The position numbers were made by a program, and so were the translations under genes. A DNA stretch of 64,000 bases, from positions 12,704,499 to 12,768,498 of the forward strand of contig NC_092565.1 of NCBI RefSeq assembly GCF_037975245.1. The letters run 5' to 3'. Of this stretch, positions 25,237 through 36,990 are shown in pieces; positions within the stretch are counted from its first letter, which is position 1; each line of letters opens with the position of its first letter. The notes under the pieces are model-generated. The model was given only the letters and a program-made list of their open reading frames with translations. It ran no database searches and was not told the DNA's origin. This DNA is from Apostichopus japonicus (taxonomy: Eukaryota > Echinodermata > Holothuroidea > Aspidochirotida > Stichopodidae).

Positions 25237-27289
25237 GCAGAGAAGATGGTTGTCAAAAATGGCAGGAAATTCCTTGTTCCACTGCAGTGTCTCGTTGTCA
25301 TAACCAACAGCCTGGCTGTTGGATATAAACTGAGAGTGAAGTCATGAATGTGGAAATCGGATTTCTTTCGGACAAAAATCTGTGATGAATAACTGATCGA
25401 TTATTGGGCAGGATTAAGAATAGAACATTCTATTTAAGCTGACCAGCCATTTAAAATTCTGTAGAACAAATTCCAAAGTCTTTATTTATCTATACAGCCT
25501 CAACCAGTTATCACAGTTAGGCTGAATTTGTTAGGGTATATAGTACTTAGGCTGAATTTGTAAGGATAGATCCTACAGGAAGTGCATTTCGATGAACAAA
25601 GGAACACACTTTGTATACATACTGTATGTCCATCACAAAGAAGAACATTTCTTAAGGATATTTTCTTGAGGAAGTTGTGGAAAATTGGGTGTTGAACTCA
25701 AATTCATCAGAAATGCCAATCAAAATATTCACAATGCTGGATAGCTTATAGAATTTATTGAAATATTAAATCAACATAACTACTAGATTTGGGGGGAAGG
25801 TGTTGCCTTCTGCCCTCCTTCCCCCCCCCACCCCCTTTCCCACGACACACACACTTTTGAGAAGTTTACTATGATGAATGGTGCTCAGTTGCAACATAGT
25901 GTTATATTTTGCAACTTTTGAAGAAGTTTTATACCCAAAACATTTTCAATTTTTCCCAAATAATGTTTCCTTTTTTGCTTTTGAATTTTTAACAACACTC
26001 CAAATCACTTGGACAACCGACCAAAAACAGGGTATCAAGCCCTCAGTTTGAATACCAGCAATCTACATGATTAATGTAGTGCTGGAACCATACAAGCAGT
26101 CCATATTAGATTCCTATATTTCCTTCTCCAGCTACTGAACAAATGCATTTTTCTTGAAGAGTCGTGCTACTTCAATTAAAGCATTTTTGTGGTTTAATAT
26201 TTGTAGTGTGGGGTTTATACATTAAGTTAATCAGTTGTGTGGTAAATGATGTGTTAAATGCTACGATATCATTCACAGAAATGATAAGACCTCTGTATTG
26301 TACAATAATAATAATAATAATGATCATGTGGTACTAATGTGATATTGCCAAATCTGAAACCTCAAAGGTAGATACATTGGTTGTGCATTAATGATCTATT
26401 GAAGTAATGTTATGACATCTTTCAAAATATTAATGTTTAAGAATTAACTACCATTTTCAAAAACATTTTCATGCTATTGAAGGCCAAGCAACACACAGAG
26501 CTGTCTCTTGATAACTTGAATTTCAATACTTAGAGAATAATATTTTTTTTTTGTAAAGAACCCCAGCATCTAACATTTTTCTAACTTTGACTCAGATAGG
26601 ATCCCAAATAGAGTTATTGACTTATTATGTTCTCATGACGCCACATGGAGCAGCGCAGGAGCTCCATAAAAATGAACCTTCTGCGCAATACTAAACATAT
26701 AGGAGTGTTTTAGAACCAAGGAAAACATATCTCTCTGTCAACATTCCATAACTAAAGAGTTCTCGAACGAATGGTGAACAAAATTGTAACAATGACCATA
26801 TTAAAAGCACTGTAAACAAAACTTGAATTCTGATTTTTGTTTAGTTTCTGACGTGAAGAGAAATATCTGCTGCAAGTTTGAAAAGGTCCCATGTTGCTTG
26901 GCCTTTTAAGAAGTTTTGTTTTTGTGGTGTAGTGAAAATGAAAAATGAGGTACTATTAAGAAAAGACGATATTTTATTTTTCTTTGTATTTTGTAAACAA
27001 TGAATGTAGCAATTAAAATCCAATAGTCATAATAAATTACAATAATCTTAATTATGTGAGTCTCTGTTGCAAATTATTTGAAGCATTGTTAAATTGTTGT
27101 TGCGTTAATTAAGTCCTTTTCTCAAACTTTTAGATTTTTTTGTTTGAAGTTGAAAGGAATCCTTGCGATGCACATAAGTGTAGGTGACATCATAAGGTTC
27201 TAACCATGCTAACAAAAAACCAGAAAATCATGGAATAATTTTGTCCTTGGTGTGTTGATTCATCGTACAGAGTACCAGAAACTTATTGT

Positions 27290-27860
27290 TTTTTATTCAG
27301 AGAAGGGTCAAAGGGTCATTTCAGGTCACCAGAGGTCCAAATAATGAAACACTTGAAAATAAAGTAAAACTGGGATTAACTTTATACTTAGTAGTATGTT
27401 TGACCACATTCATGTTAGTTATTTTTTTTTTGGGGGGGGGGGGCAAAAGTCAACGATCAAGTGAGTCACCTGAGGCCAAAGTCTGTAAATGTTGTATATT
27501 TGATAACAGCAATGGTTGGATAAACTTGATACTTGGCATTTGAATTTAACTTAGTGAATGCAAAAGGTCTTTTTCATATTTGAGGTCAACATCTGTGAAC
27601 CTAGTACAAACATGGCACCTCCAAAAGCAGCGCTTGGATAAACTTCACACTTCAAATGTGGAACCACCATAGTAACTACATAAACCCTATTGTCGTTAAT
27701 GGTCGTCGGTGGTCAACAGTGTACAAAGTCTGTAAGCCTAGTAAACATAATAACTTCATACGCCAAGCTTTGAGTGTCCTTTTACTTCACACTTGAAATG
27801 TGGATCCACCTTAGTGGGAAGAAGAATCCTATTGTGTTTGTGTAAAGGTGAACTGTCACT
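27290..27860. repeat. Decayed tandem satellite, unit about 130 bp
   Basis: Related blocks recur at irregular distance: GGTCA-type motifs near 27307, 27324, 27583 and 27712; CTGTAAgCCTAGTA-like strings near 27592 and 27731; and CTTCACACTTcAAATGTGGA near 27643 and again (ACTTCACACTTGAAATGTGG) near 27784. The repeats have drifted and contain indels. A T10G13 mononucleotide junction interrupts the left part near 27422-27443. Confidence 0.55.
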
Positions 27861-28428
27861 TGAGTGTTAAAACATTTGTGCTTGTCAGTGTTACATTAAT
27901 TACATCTTATCATATAAAACATGGCAAGGAATCACAAAGCCTGGTGGCTCCTCTGGTTACGTCAGCAGTTAGAATGTGAAGGAAATGACTTTGTATCAAC
28001 TGATCATAGGCATTATTTCTTCAAAGGGGCAAAAAGCCCGATGTATATGGCCAGCCGTACAGTACCGTATATCATTATAAATTGAAATATCGACAGATAA
28101 ATGAGTGCACTCCACAACACTTGATCCATAGTGTACGTTTTTCAGTGATTATCCCGGCCATAATCACTGTGTAAGATTGCTGCTGCATTAACCATGAAAC
28201 GGATGAAATGTGAAATGACAATTGTTAAATGTAAATAAATTAATAGTCTAACAGAAATGAACACTGGTATTAATGAACACATATATAGTATTTAACATGC
28301 ATGGATATCAGCATGACTAGGCTAATATAATCCATATTCCGTAATTTCTCTCATTTTTACTCCCAAAATCGATGATCGCACAAAGTCATATAAAATATTA
28401 GTAACATCGCCGATCACCAAATCAACTC

Positions 28429-29055
28429 TTATTTGCTACTGTTGGAAGCGACACGGTCAAGTGAGGTCCGGAGATCTACATCTGGGGTAGGGTCAACTAT
28501 GCTCCCCCTCCGTCGAACGTATCGACATTTTCGTATCTGTTCCTTCTCCCAAACAACCGCTTCTCTGTCCTCCGCCACCGACTTGCCGGGCTTACTGTAA
28601 TCGATTAGCTGAAGTTGCGGCTTCTTCTGACTGTACAGTGGAGGCAGAAACATCGGAGGACCGTACGATTTCACTTCCAAAGGTTCCCTTGGAGCGCCGT
28701 CTGTCTCGTCCATTGGCATGTTATGACGCAATCCGACCGTTTTCCTTCTCGTAGATTGAGTCCCTTGCATATAGGAAGGTGCTGGATCCTCGGAGCGACT
28801 TCGACTTAACAACCGGTCACCGGTACTATCTTGTTGGTTCCCCCGGCATGTAAAACTAGATACCCTTCTGCGTTGTGGAGAAGGTGATTGTACGATAGCG
28901 GGCACGTGTCCTCCCGAGACTCGTCGCTTTTCACGAGGCGAGAGCCCGACCAGTGAGTCCTGGGGTAGTGTCCCGTACATTGTTCCTCTCTTCATCGAGA
29001 GCTGTGGACTGCTCAAGTGCATATCTTCCATTTTCGTTGCTATGGGCAGTGACAT
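28429..29055 (-). CDS. Uncharacterised intronless gene, 208 residues, basic with four RRxS/T-type sites
   Basis: Uninterrupted frame from ATG at 29055 to TAA at 28431-28429. The stretch is clearly richer in G+C and CpG than its surroundings, as real exons are, and no splice site is needed. I do not recognise the family. Visible: a Ser-rich N-terminus, then four basophilic kinase-type sites, RRVS (44-47), RRRVS (62-66), RRKT (103-106) and RRRGS (181-185). A proline/hydrophobic patch PPMFLPPLYSQKKPQLQLID spans about 133-152, followed by a charged segment VVWEKEQIRKCRYVRRR (167-183). No signal peptide, membrane segment or enzyme motif. It looks like an intrinsically disordered kinase substrate or scaffold; that is inference. 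Alternative starts are Met9 and Met21. It could be a retrocopy of a spliced gene. Confidence 0.75.
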   Translation of the reverse strand: MSLPIATKMEDMHLSSPQLSMKRGTMYGTLPQDSLVGLSPREKRRVSGGHVPAIVQSPSPQRRRVSSFTCRGNQQDSTGDRLLSRSRSEDPAPSYMQGTQSTRRKTVGLRHNMPMDETDGAPREPLEVKSYGPPMFLPPLYSQKKPQLQLIDYSKPGKSVAEDREAVVWEKEQIRKCRYVRRRGSIVDPTPDVDLRTSLDRVASNSSK

Positions 29056-31828
29056 TTTTATTTTTGACTTTTGCTCATTCGAGTAATTTCGTGATTTTAT
29101 CGACGTAGTTGTCTTGACACTTTTCAGTATATCGAAAACTGATTTGAAAAAATTGGATGGTAGAAATAATTTTACATCTTTATCTTAAGTAATAAATATC
29201 GTTTTCTGTTGTTTCTTATATATAAAGTTATGAACTGATAAGCAACTGACCTAATAGTAAGTGTTAGATGAGATCAAATCTGTCGTTAATGATTTCCACA
29301 AGACCGTATATAGGTTATGTGTCCTAACTCGTGTGAGTTGATGTTATAGGCGAAATAGTCAATGAGTCAGAATAACGCAAAGAGAGAGATATGTCTATCT
29401 GTTCGTTTATGAAATCAATAGATTATTGGTATTTTTTTTCAAAAATAAATTTAAATTGTTCAGTCGTCCTCACAGTTAAGGTAATCATTACATCTTTATC
29501 GTGAAGCTTAGACACATAGTCTCTTCAACTGCACAATTTCTGCAAGCTCGCTTACGTGAATGTTTTGTAATGGATACCGTAAAGTCACTTCTCAACATTA
29601 AAAAATAAGGTTCACAGAGGCAAAATTCACACAGGGATTTCTTCCAAATAAGAGAAAATAGTTCAGCATCACAAACCTGTACATAACTTAAGACAGTCCT
29701 CAGAGTACTTCGGCTGATGTATAAAGACTATAGCTAAGACTCCTGTACAGGGAACTTTAGTCAACCAAACTGTACGGCATCAAATAGACATTGCTTGAAA
29801 ATTCGAAGCTTCTGCATTTCCTTCTGAAACTTTTGAGAGTTACATGGAACGCGGAGGTGGCAGTGACATGCTCATTTTATCCAGCGATTAAAATGTCTCT
29901 GTTGAAGAAATGGGCCAGGCCAACATAAAATGACAAATTGTACTAGGCCTATCTGTGAACTGACTAGCCTACAGTAGATTGCACGGAAAGAGAAAATACA
30001 ACTGTCTTACGAAAAAAAAACAGATACAGTAGGTCAATAAACTTACTACCTAATTCTTATTGTCAATTATTTAAAAGTTACAAACAACGGAGTTATCATT
30101 GATTGGTGAATAAGTTGTTATAGTCATTCGTATTGATTTTCTTTGTGAGGCTATAAGTGAAGGATCGCTAATATCTGTTACCTGGAGTGTCTATCGTGAC
30201 AACACACAATACTCAGGTAACCTCTGATGTGACTAATCTTCCAGGTGACATTTGTTATAAATGTGGCTGTCTTAAACCATCCTTGTCTTTACCTGCATTC
30301 TGACATCCTTGATCGATTTTCTCCTACAGTAGGCTACTTTGATTTTTAGCCCTATTGAAAACTGTACCTAGCTGACAGTGACATAACAGTTAAAACAGCC
30401 AGGTAGTCAAGTTAAACCTTGTCGAATACATGGGCGTTCATGGTATTAGGAAACCCCTCCCCCCCCCCCCCAGACGGTCCGTTTCCCCACCCACATCTGC
30501 ATTTACGTCATATATCAATAAGGTAGATAAAGTGTATTTTGTTTTCTATACCAAAAATATTCCGTTATAAAAATATTCAGCTCTGATTCATGTACTAGAT
30601 ATAGTCTTTAAATACTGTACGCCGTGTTAGGAAAATAACTTTGAAAGTGTAGCCTATATCTTTTGTTACTAAAATTGAAGGTGTGGGTAAAATGGATCTT
30701 TCTGTAAGAATTTCTTTTTACTATGATATATGATAAATGCGAACTTGCAAAGATAATTCCAAAGTTCAGCCGTTTCTTTCCTCAAATACAATTAACATAG
30801 GTTTATGTAACCGTGGTTTGCTTTACAATGATGTTTAGGTGACATTCCGCACGTTCGTTCACAATAAAAACAATTTTTAATGTGATTTTACATAAAGTCC
30901 CAGAAGGAAGCAAACCTTTTCGTTTTCTTTTGCCTAAATGATGTTCATATTTTCAGGTGTTCATAGTGTAAATGAACGCTTACTAAATTTTATCTTACAT
31001 AATTTGACAATTTATTCGTTAAACAAACACCTGATATAGCAAAATTAAACTTGGTCAAAATAACGATAACTCAATCACTACATAGTGTCTCTGGTGATGT
31101 CATGTTTATACTTGCTTAAGTTTATCTTTGATGTAGAAGAGTAACGTCCTCGGCGTGTTGTGGCCTGCAACTGTTTATTGTGGATTCAAGCTTATTGTAA
31201 TGAATATGTGTCCATATACACAAGATGCGTTCAGTTTAGTTTTGAAATTACCTTAATCAAATCGTAGGGTATGCTATACTCGAGCAATGAAAACATAAGA
31301 TATATTAATCAGCTACTGAAGTCTACCAAATCGCAACAGGAATGATTTAAATAGGCAATAAAACAAAACAAAGACAAGTTGAACATGACAAGGTAAAGAA
31401 TTTTATTAAAGTTTGTAACACAAATTTCTGTTAGACTATAAATGGTTTTTAAACCGCATAGATCGAGTAGTTAGATTGGGGGTGGGAGAGGGTGGGGTAT
31501 CTATTGTGAATATTACATGGTTTGATCAGACTCTCAGAATATCCAACAATTACAACCCAAAAATGATTTGATTTATAAATTTTAAGGGAAATTTAACTAT
31601 ACTTCAATGAAAAATAAAATTGTACTTTTTAATGCCAGTAATTTAATGGGCAGTGTCTTGGAATCGAACATCCATGTTTCTGCTCACTTTTGGCCCTTTT
31701 CTAAAACACGTGAATTCTGAACTATTGATTGTATTAAAATCATCATGTAAGATGGATTCTGTAAACAACTATTATTTCTCAATTGCACCACAGAGTGAGT
31801 AATAGACCCGTAGAAACGACATTGGTTA

Positions 31829-31872
31829 GTTGTAATCAGAGCCTTATCTGTATATAAGGCTCTGGTTATAAT
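31829..31872. other. 19-bp stem hairpin with 6-nt loop
   Basis: Positions 31837-31847 (CAGAGCCTTAT) pair perfectly with 31854-31864 across the loop CTGTAT. The pairing extends eight more steps outwards with three G-T wobbles. Function unknown; could be a MITE core or a folded transcript. No protein-coding context. Confidence 0.6.
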
Positions 31873-32057
31873 AAGTGAGCAGCGCCCTCGATATCCGTAA
31901 CTCTCAATAGGGTGTTTGTCTAATGTGCGATGAGCAAGCCTGCTACAACCTTAACCTTCCTGGACGGGACAACTAATCAGTCCATACGTACATTTGTATA
32001 TTGTAGATTTGCACTGTGGAATTATAACCATATAAGGGGACTGGGGTTGAGAGCGAA

Positions 32058-32446
32058 TCAGTCGGTTCGTTGTTTGGTGCCCTGTTTGTTGATTTCTGCT
32101 GGTTCCTGTCGTTTAAATGGGTACACAGTCATGTGTCGCTTTGAAAGCCAAGATATCCTGATATCACATCATTAAGATTATTTATATTGTCACAACTTTT
32201 TCTGAAGACATCCCAGTCCGTAATTTCAATAATTTCCTTCATTTGATTAATAATTCCTCTGCAAAGATCTCTTCCATTTTGCGTTTTTGTTTTAAAACAG
32301 GGCGTTTTTTTCAGTAGCCTATACTTTGGTATGCCCAGTAAAATATTGTGATCTGAGGTGGAAATCGGATGTAATTTATTAGCGTAGTAGCAATCATCTT
32401 GAATGTACATGCATCTAGCATAGAATTCGACTGTGGATAGATGCAA
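32058..32446 (-). mobile_element. Decayed LINE (non-LTR retrotransposon) fragment
   Basis: On the minus strand a 105-codon frame contains SDHNILLGIPKY, IEITDWDVFRKSC and NINNLNDVISGYLGF. This is the order found in LINE proteins between the end of the endonuclease domain (SDH motif) and the start of the reverse transcriptase. After a stop at about 32129 the similarity appears to go on in another frame (MTVYPFKRQEPAEINKQ) to about 32058, so the copy is frameshifted. No reverse transcriptase core is left. The clade is not determined. Confidence 0.65.
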
Positions 32447-33961
32447 AACTTCACCTAATGTTTAAAACCCATTCATTTCGATCACATTTATACGTTCTCT
32501 ATTTATATCTCCAACTACAAAAAATATGTATGTTCGTGGATTTACCTTCTGTAAATCGGTTATTTGAGATTTCAATATTTGAACATAGCTGAAGCAAACT
32601 TTGCTGATGGTCGTATGTATATAGTAATATTTGAGACTTCACTTGAAAGGAATCGTGGCTTGTTTTTTTTTTTAATCATTGAGGTCACTTCGGGCATCCA
32701 TCCAAAGAGCCATCGCTATTTGGGGTCCTTTTCAATACCCCCCCCCCCCCCCCCATTTGAATGAGCAAATGTTTATAATGGTAATATATAATGAATGTAT
32801 CTATTTTTCTGTAATGTTTAGGTATAGGTGACGTCTCTTTTAGTAGTCTTCTTTCAGTGAAAATATCTTAAATGGAAGCGCTCTTGCCCCGTAGAGGCAC
32901 GCATGCGCCCACGTTTTAATTTATTAAAATGCTATACTAGTATTCTATATCCTCTGTAAAATTCTTTGAATCTTGTTTAATGGGTATGGGAGGAGTGTGT
33001 ATTTTCATGATCTGCAAAACTCGAAATTTTCAAATATTAATTACATTGAGAAAGAGCTTGTCGCCATTTTGGTAATTAGTAAAATAGAGCAGAGTGCAAA
33101 CTATATAGTAAGACATATTGTTGGCATTTGTTTCTTTAAGGAAACTTGATTTGTTAATATGATATTGATTGCGCCTCTTACAAGTCGTTGTTCTACTTAT
33201 ATACTAACACTAAATGGTCACATTTAGGGGGTGGCCTACTGTCTTCACTGTTACTTTTAAGAAGGTTATGATATGAGTTGTTTTCATGATTAACAAAGCA
33301 GACATCCTGGACTACCACTGCAGTAGTTTTAGAGTCTGTGCCCGTCCTTGTAGGTTTGAGAGGGGTTTGAATGTGAAATTAGGGCATTTTGTCATATATA
33401 TACCTACCCTAAATTATTGAAATTGGTCGTTAGGACATATCTGAGTCGCCGTCATTTCTCGTATGAAGTAGGTATGAACTTGAAATTAAATGTCATGTCA
33501 GGATACGCTAAGATATCATCAATGAAATTTGCACGAATGTAGCTTGCGCGAACATGACGTAGTAACACATTATATGATCATATTTGCCTAAATTTGAAGA
33601 AATCATTGGTAGACGGGCGCGAATTGAAAAAAGACATTTCTGTAAAAGTATACAGATGTAATTATATTAAATTAAGCATTTTTGAAAAGAAGAATTCCAA
33701 TTTTGCCCTAAGTTTTACTTGATGCGATGTAGCCCTAAGTTTTCTGAAAGAGTTAACTTCACTTAGGGCGACATCAATATGTCGCCCTTAGTGTGTTTAT
33801 GTGTAATTAATTATTTATTTATATTCCTTGGTATTTGTATTTTGCAAAGGAATTATTATAAATGTCACCCATACTGGAGTCCTAACAATGGCCTGAAATT
33901 ACATTAAATTGACAATGTTGCCATAAGTTTTTTTTTGTATGCTGTGTATCCCAATGGTCTA

Positions 33962-33964
<3 letters not shown>

Positions 33965-34018
<54 letters not shown>
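33965..34018. repeat. (TA)n microsatellite
   Basis: About 27 uninterrupted TA units followed by irregular TATAATA sequence to about 34033. Confidence 0.95.
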
Positions 34019-34024
<6 letters not shown>

Positions 34025-34817
34025 TAATATAATACATCCCAATCTTAATCAGTTATATTTTATCTGCAGAGATTGTATATCTATATTCCATGTCTGTTAG
34101 TCAGCTACATGGTTGTCAAATCATTTGTTTATATCCAACCGTCCCATTTAATCAGCTTGACAACAAAAGAGTCCCTTGAGTTACGAGTTGATAATAAAAT
34201 GTTCCGCAGTTACTTCTATCAATAACTTCCTTCTTTTGACTACTCGTCAACCCCTTAATGAGAAACGGAATGAAACCGTTACAGTTTTTGACATTTCCGT
34301 GTAAAGTGCGTAGATTATAGAATCAACAAATCATGGAGCTGTTTAAATTCACGCTCATTTCGTAGAAAGGATTAACTAGATTGTCCGGTTAATTTGATAA
34401 ATTACTGAGCTCGAAATTTATAGTTGTCAATATGATGAAAAAAAAGGGTAAAACTTTGATCGTAATACTTTGAAGGGGATTTCCCCGTCATATATACGTT
34501 ACCTACATATAGGAGATATAAGAGCAGTTTATACGAAATGTGGTGCACAAAAATAAACATTTTGACCGTCTCTCGTTAGTATAAAAGGGTCCCTTTCATA
34601 TATTGTCGGTGGCTGACAGCAAGATTTGCCATCACAAAGGTAATATCGTCTACAGTTGGAGTGCAATACATGCTCTTTACAGAGTCGGCATAGTAATCTG
34701 CACAATCAATGACGCCTCCCCTCCCCCTCTCCCCTGCCCCTCCACCTCCACCTCCCCCTGCCACTCCCCCTCCCCTCAGAAATCAAAAATCAAAACGGGG
34801 CCAAACTTTGGGTTTTC

Positions 34818-34876
34818 GATAACCGGTTAACGGTCCAAATAAATAACGAGGATAACTGGTTAATGGTCAAAATTTA
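34818..34876 (+). repeat. 33-bp direct duplication with GGTTAA motif
   Basis: GATAACCGGTTAACGGTCCAA (first 20: GATAACCGGTTAACGGTCCA) at 34818 is echoed by GATAACTGGTTAATGGTCAA at 34851. The offset is 33 bp. Two diverged copies of a simple unit. Confidence 0.7.
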
Positions 34877-36339
34877 ACCGATAATCCCTATTTTTAGCGA
34901 GAGAATATTTTAATTGTGTTCTTTGTATTGACTACACGGAAAGGACACCTTCCGCAAATAATACCTACAGTCAGGCAAATGAAATCTTACCTCATCTGTG
35001 TACCTGCTAACGGTAACACCCATTCAGTTATCTTATACGCTAAACCATGCGAAAACAACTTGCCGTTATCTTTTACCATTCGACCCTCCTTCCTACCCCA
35101 TCTGACCCTATCCGATACCCTGTCTCCCACCACTGGTATTGCGGAGGTGCGAAGTGAAGGGGTCGAGGCCTTTGTTTCAAAGTATGGTTCTACTTCATCT
35201 GCATGTGAGAACCTTTTTTCGACCTGCACTTTGCTAGTGCGCCATTTTGGATTCTGTATCGTTTGACCATAATCACTAACACTACCTTCCTTATTAAACA
35301 CTTAATTAATTTTCAAACTTGTCAATTGTAATATCCTCATTTTGACGATACTAAGTGATTTTAACAAGGCCTTAATCACGTGCAGATGGAAAGAGGGGAA
35401 GCTTTTTGTTAACCGACACCTTCATTTAGAAAAGAAAAAAAAGTCGTGAGTAAAAATAGTGGGTAGTAAGGTAAAGGGAAAAAAATGAAGGAGGTGCTTG
35501 GTGATATGGAAAACGCAGAAAAGGGTGAATGAAACATAATTATGTTTCGCTAAAAGGAAAAGAAATTAGCAAAACGGAAAAGAAGTTTTTGTATGAAAAA
35601 CAGATTGTGTGTATGATAATACGCACGCAAGGTTCTCCGCTGTATAAAAAAAATCACGTCTAACCAGCAGATCGTTTTGATTTGATTTCTTTGGCTCCGA
35701 CTTATGCGACAGAGGATACCATTATCATATAATATACATATGCATGAGCTCTTAGCTGCGATATAATGACTAAGTAATTGACAGTTGGTAATATCTCACA
35801 GCCAATTGAGGAAGGAAATTACTATATCAAACTCAACTTAGCGATACAAGTCATCCTTTTTAATTCACGATTGACAACAAATCAGCAGTCCATAGCGTCC
35901 GACTCGAAGACCGAGTCATTTCAGGTTCAAAACCAAAACCGACATCAAATTCTTCGGATCCGAGCCCGAGTCGAAACCGAGACTATCCCAGTTCGATTCT
36001 GACTCACCGAATCCGGCAAACACGTTTATACTCGCAAGGTACTAAATACGCGCAGAATACTCGTGTCCACATTTGAAATTGTACACGGGTGAAAATGCAG
36101 TAAAAATAGTCGTATTCTTCACTCAAGATTTAAACTTGAATACTAATATACACAAGCCCGATCCAAAGTAATCATTATTCGCTCAGGCCATGTATTTTAC
36201 TTGTGAGTACTTGTGAAATCTATAGAAATGCCAAAATGCATTGAGGTTCCGATAGCGAAGTTCGTTGCGTTTTATACGAGTCATATGAATATAACTGAAG
36301 ATTCCCTTTTTGAGATACAATGCTTTCTAATTTGTGACT

Positions 36340-36990
36340 CCTTAAATGACCTCTGACCCCCACTTTACACAATTAAGCATTTCTATTCATAATGAGGCAT
36401 GCTTATAATAAGAATGAGAATCATCCAACTTTTCCTTCTTGAGCCATCATGCATGCTTCCAGGGTTTTCCAATTTTGTTCGATAATGAACTTAGTTGATC
36501 AATTCAATCTCCACTAAAACCACCGAATTTTTTCAATTTAGGGCTTCCACAAACAACGCTTGTGATTGGTCTAAGGTTATTGTGTAGTTGATCTTTGCTA
36601 ACCTCATATAACCTTTGACCTCCACCAAAACAATACGTTTTTCGAAATCAATATATAGTATCCATATACCAGTTTGACAAAAGTAACTTTTCGCTTCATT
36701 CCACATTGACCTCTGACCATTCATTCTGAAGGTCCCTCATGGCATAGGCCCTTATCACAGGGCACATTTGAAGGTTGTAAGTCAGTTCTATTTTTACACT
36801 TTTCACTTAATTTAACCTTTGACCTTTCATTCTAAAACCCAGCAAAACAAAAGTTCCTATCATAGGATACCTATCTACCTAGGTTGAAGAATATCGGTCA
36901 AGTGGTTAGAACGATTTTTTTTTACAACAAATTGCACTGATGTTATGTTATTCATGTAACCTTTGACTCTCTGACCTTTGACAACAGTTG
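36340..36990. repeat. Decayed repeat with recurrent TGACCTYTGACC motifs
   Basis: TGACCTCTGACC occurs at about 36348 and 36708, AACCTTTGACCT at about 36610 and 36813, and AACCTTTGACTCTCTGACC with CTTTGAC at about 36957-36985. The flanks share weak similarity (CATTCATTCTGAA at about 36717 against TTTCATTCTAAAA at about 36826; ACCAAAACAA against AGCAAAACAA). Spacing ranges from about 98 to 262 bp. Reads as an old tandem repeat whose motif happens to be a direct repeat of nuclear-receptor half-sites. Confidence 0.5.

Larger units (their letters stand above)
23379..28428. other. Intergenic region after B4GALT7
   Basis: Holds the B4GALT7 3' UTR with candidate AATAAA signals at 24020-24025 and 24118-24123. 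Further on are a MITE-like element (24909-25236), a small direct duplication of TTAGGCTGAATTTGT near 25516 and 25549, a poly-C tract near 25823, and a decayed tandem satellite (27290-27860). No convincing coding sequence was seen on either strand. Confidence 0.55.

Noticed and set aside
35880..36010. GGTTCAAAACC and GTTCGATTCT as tRNA T-loops
   Set aside because: No matching box A, no acceptor stem or anticodon arm could be folded.
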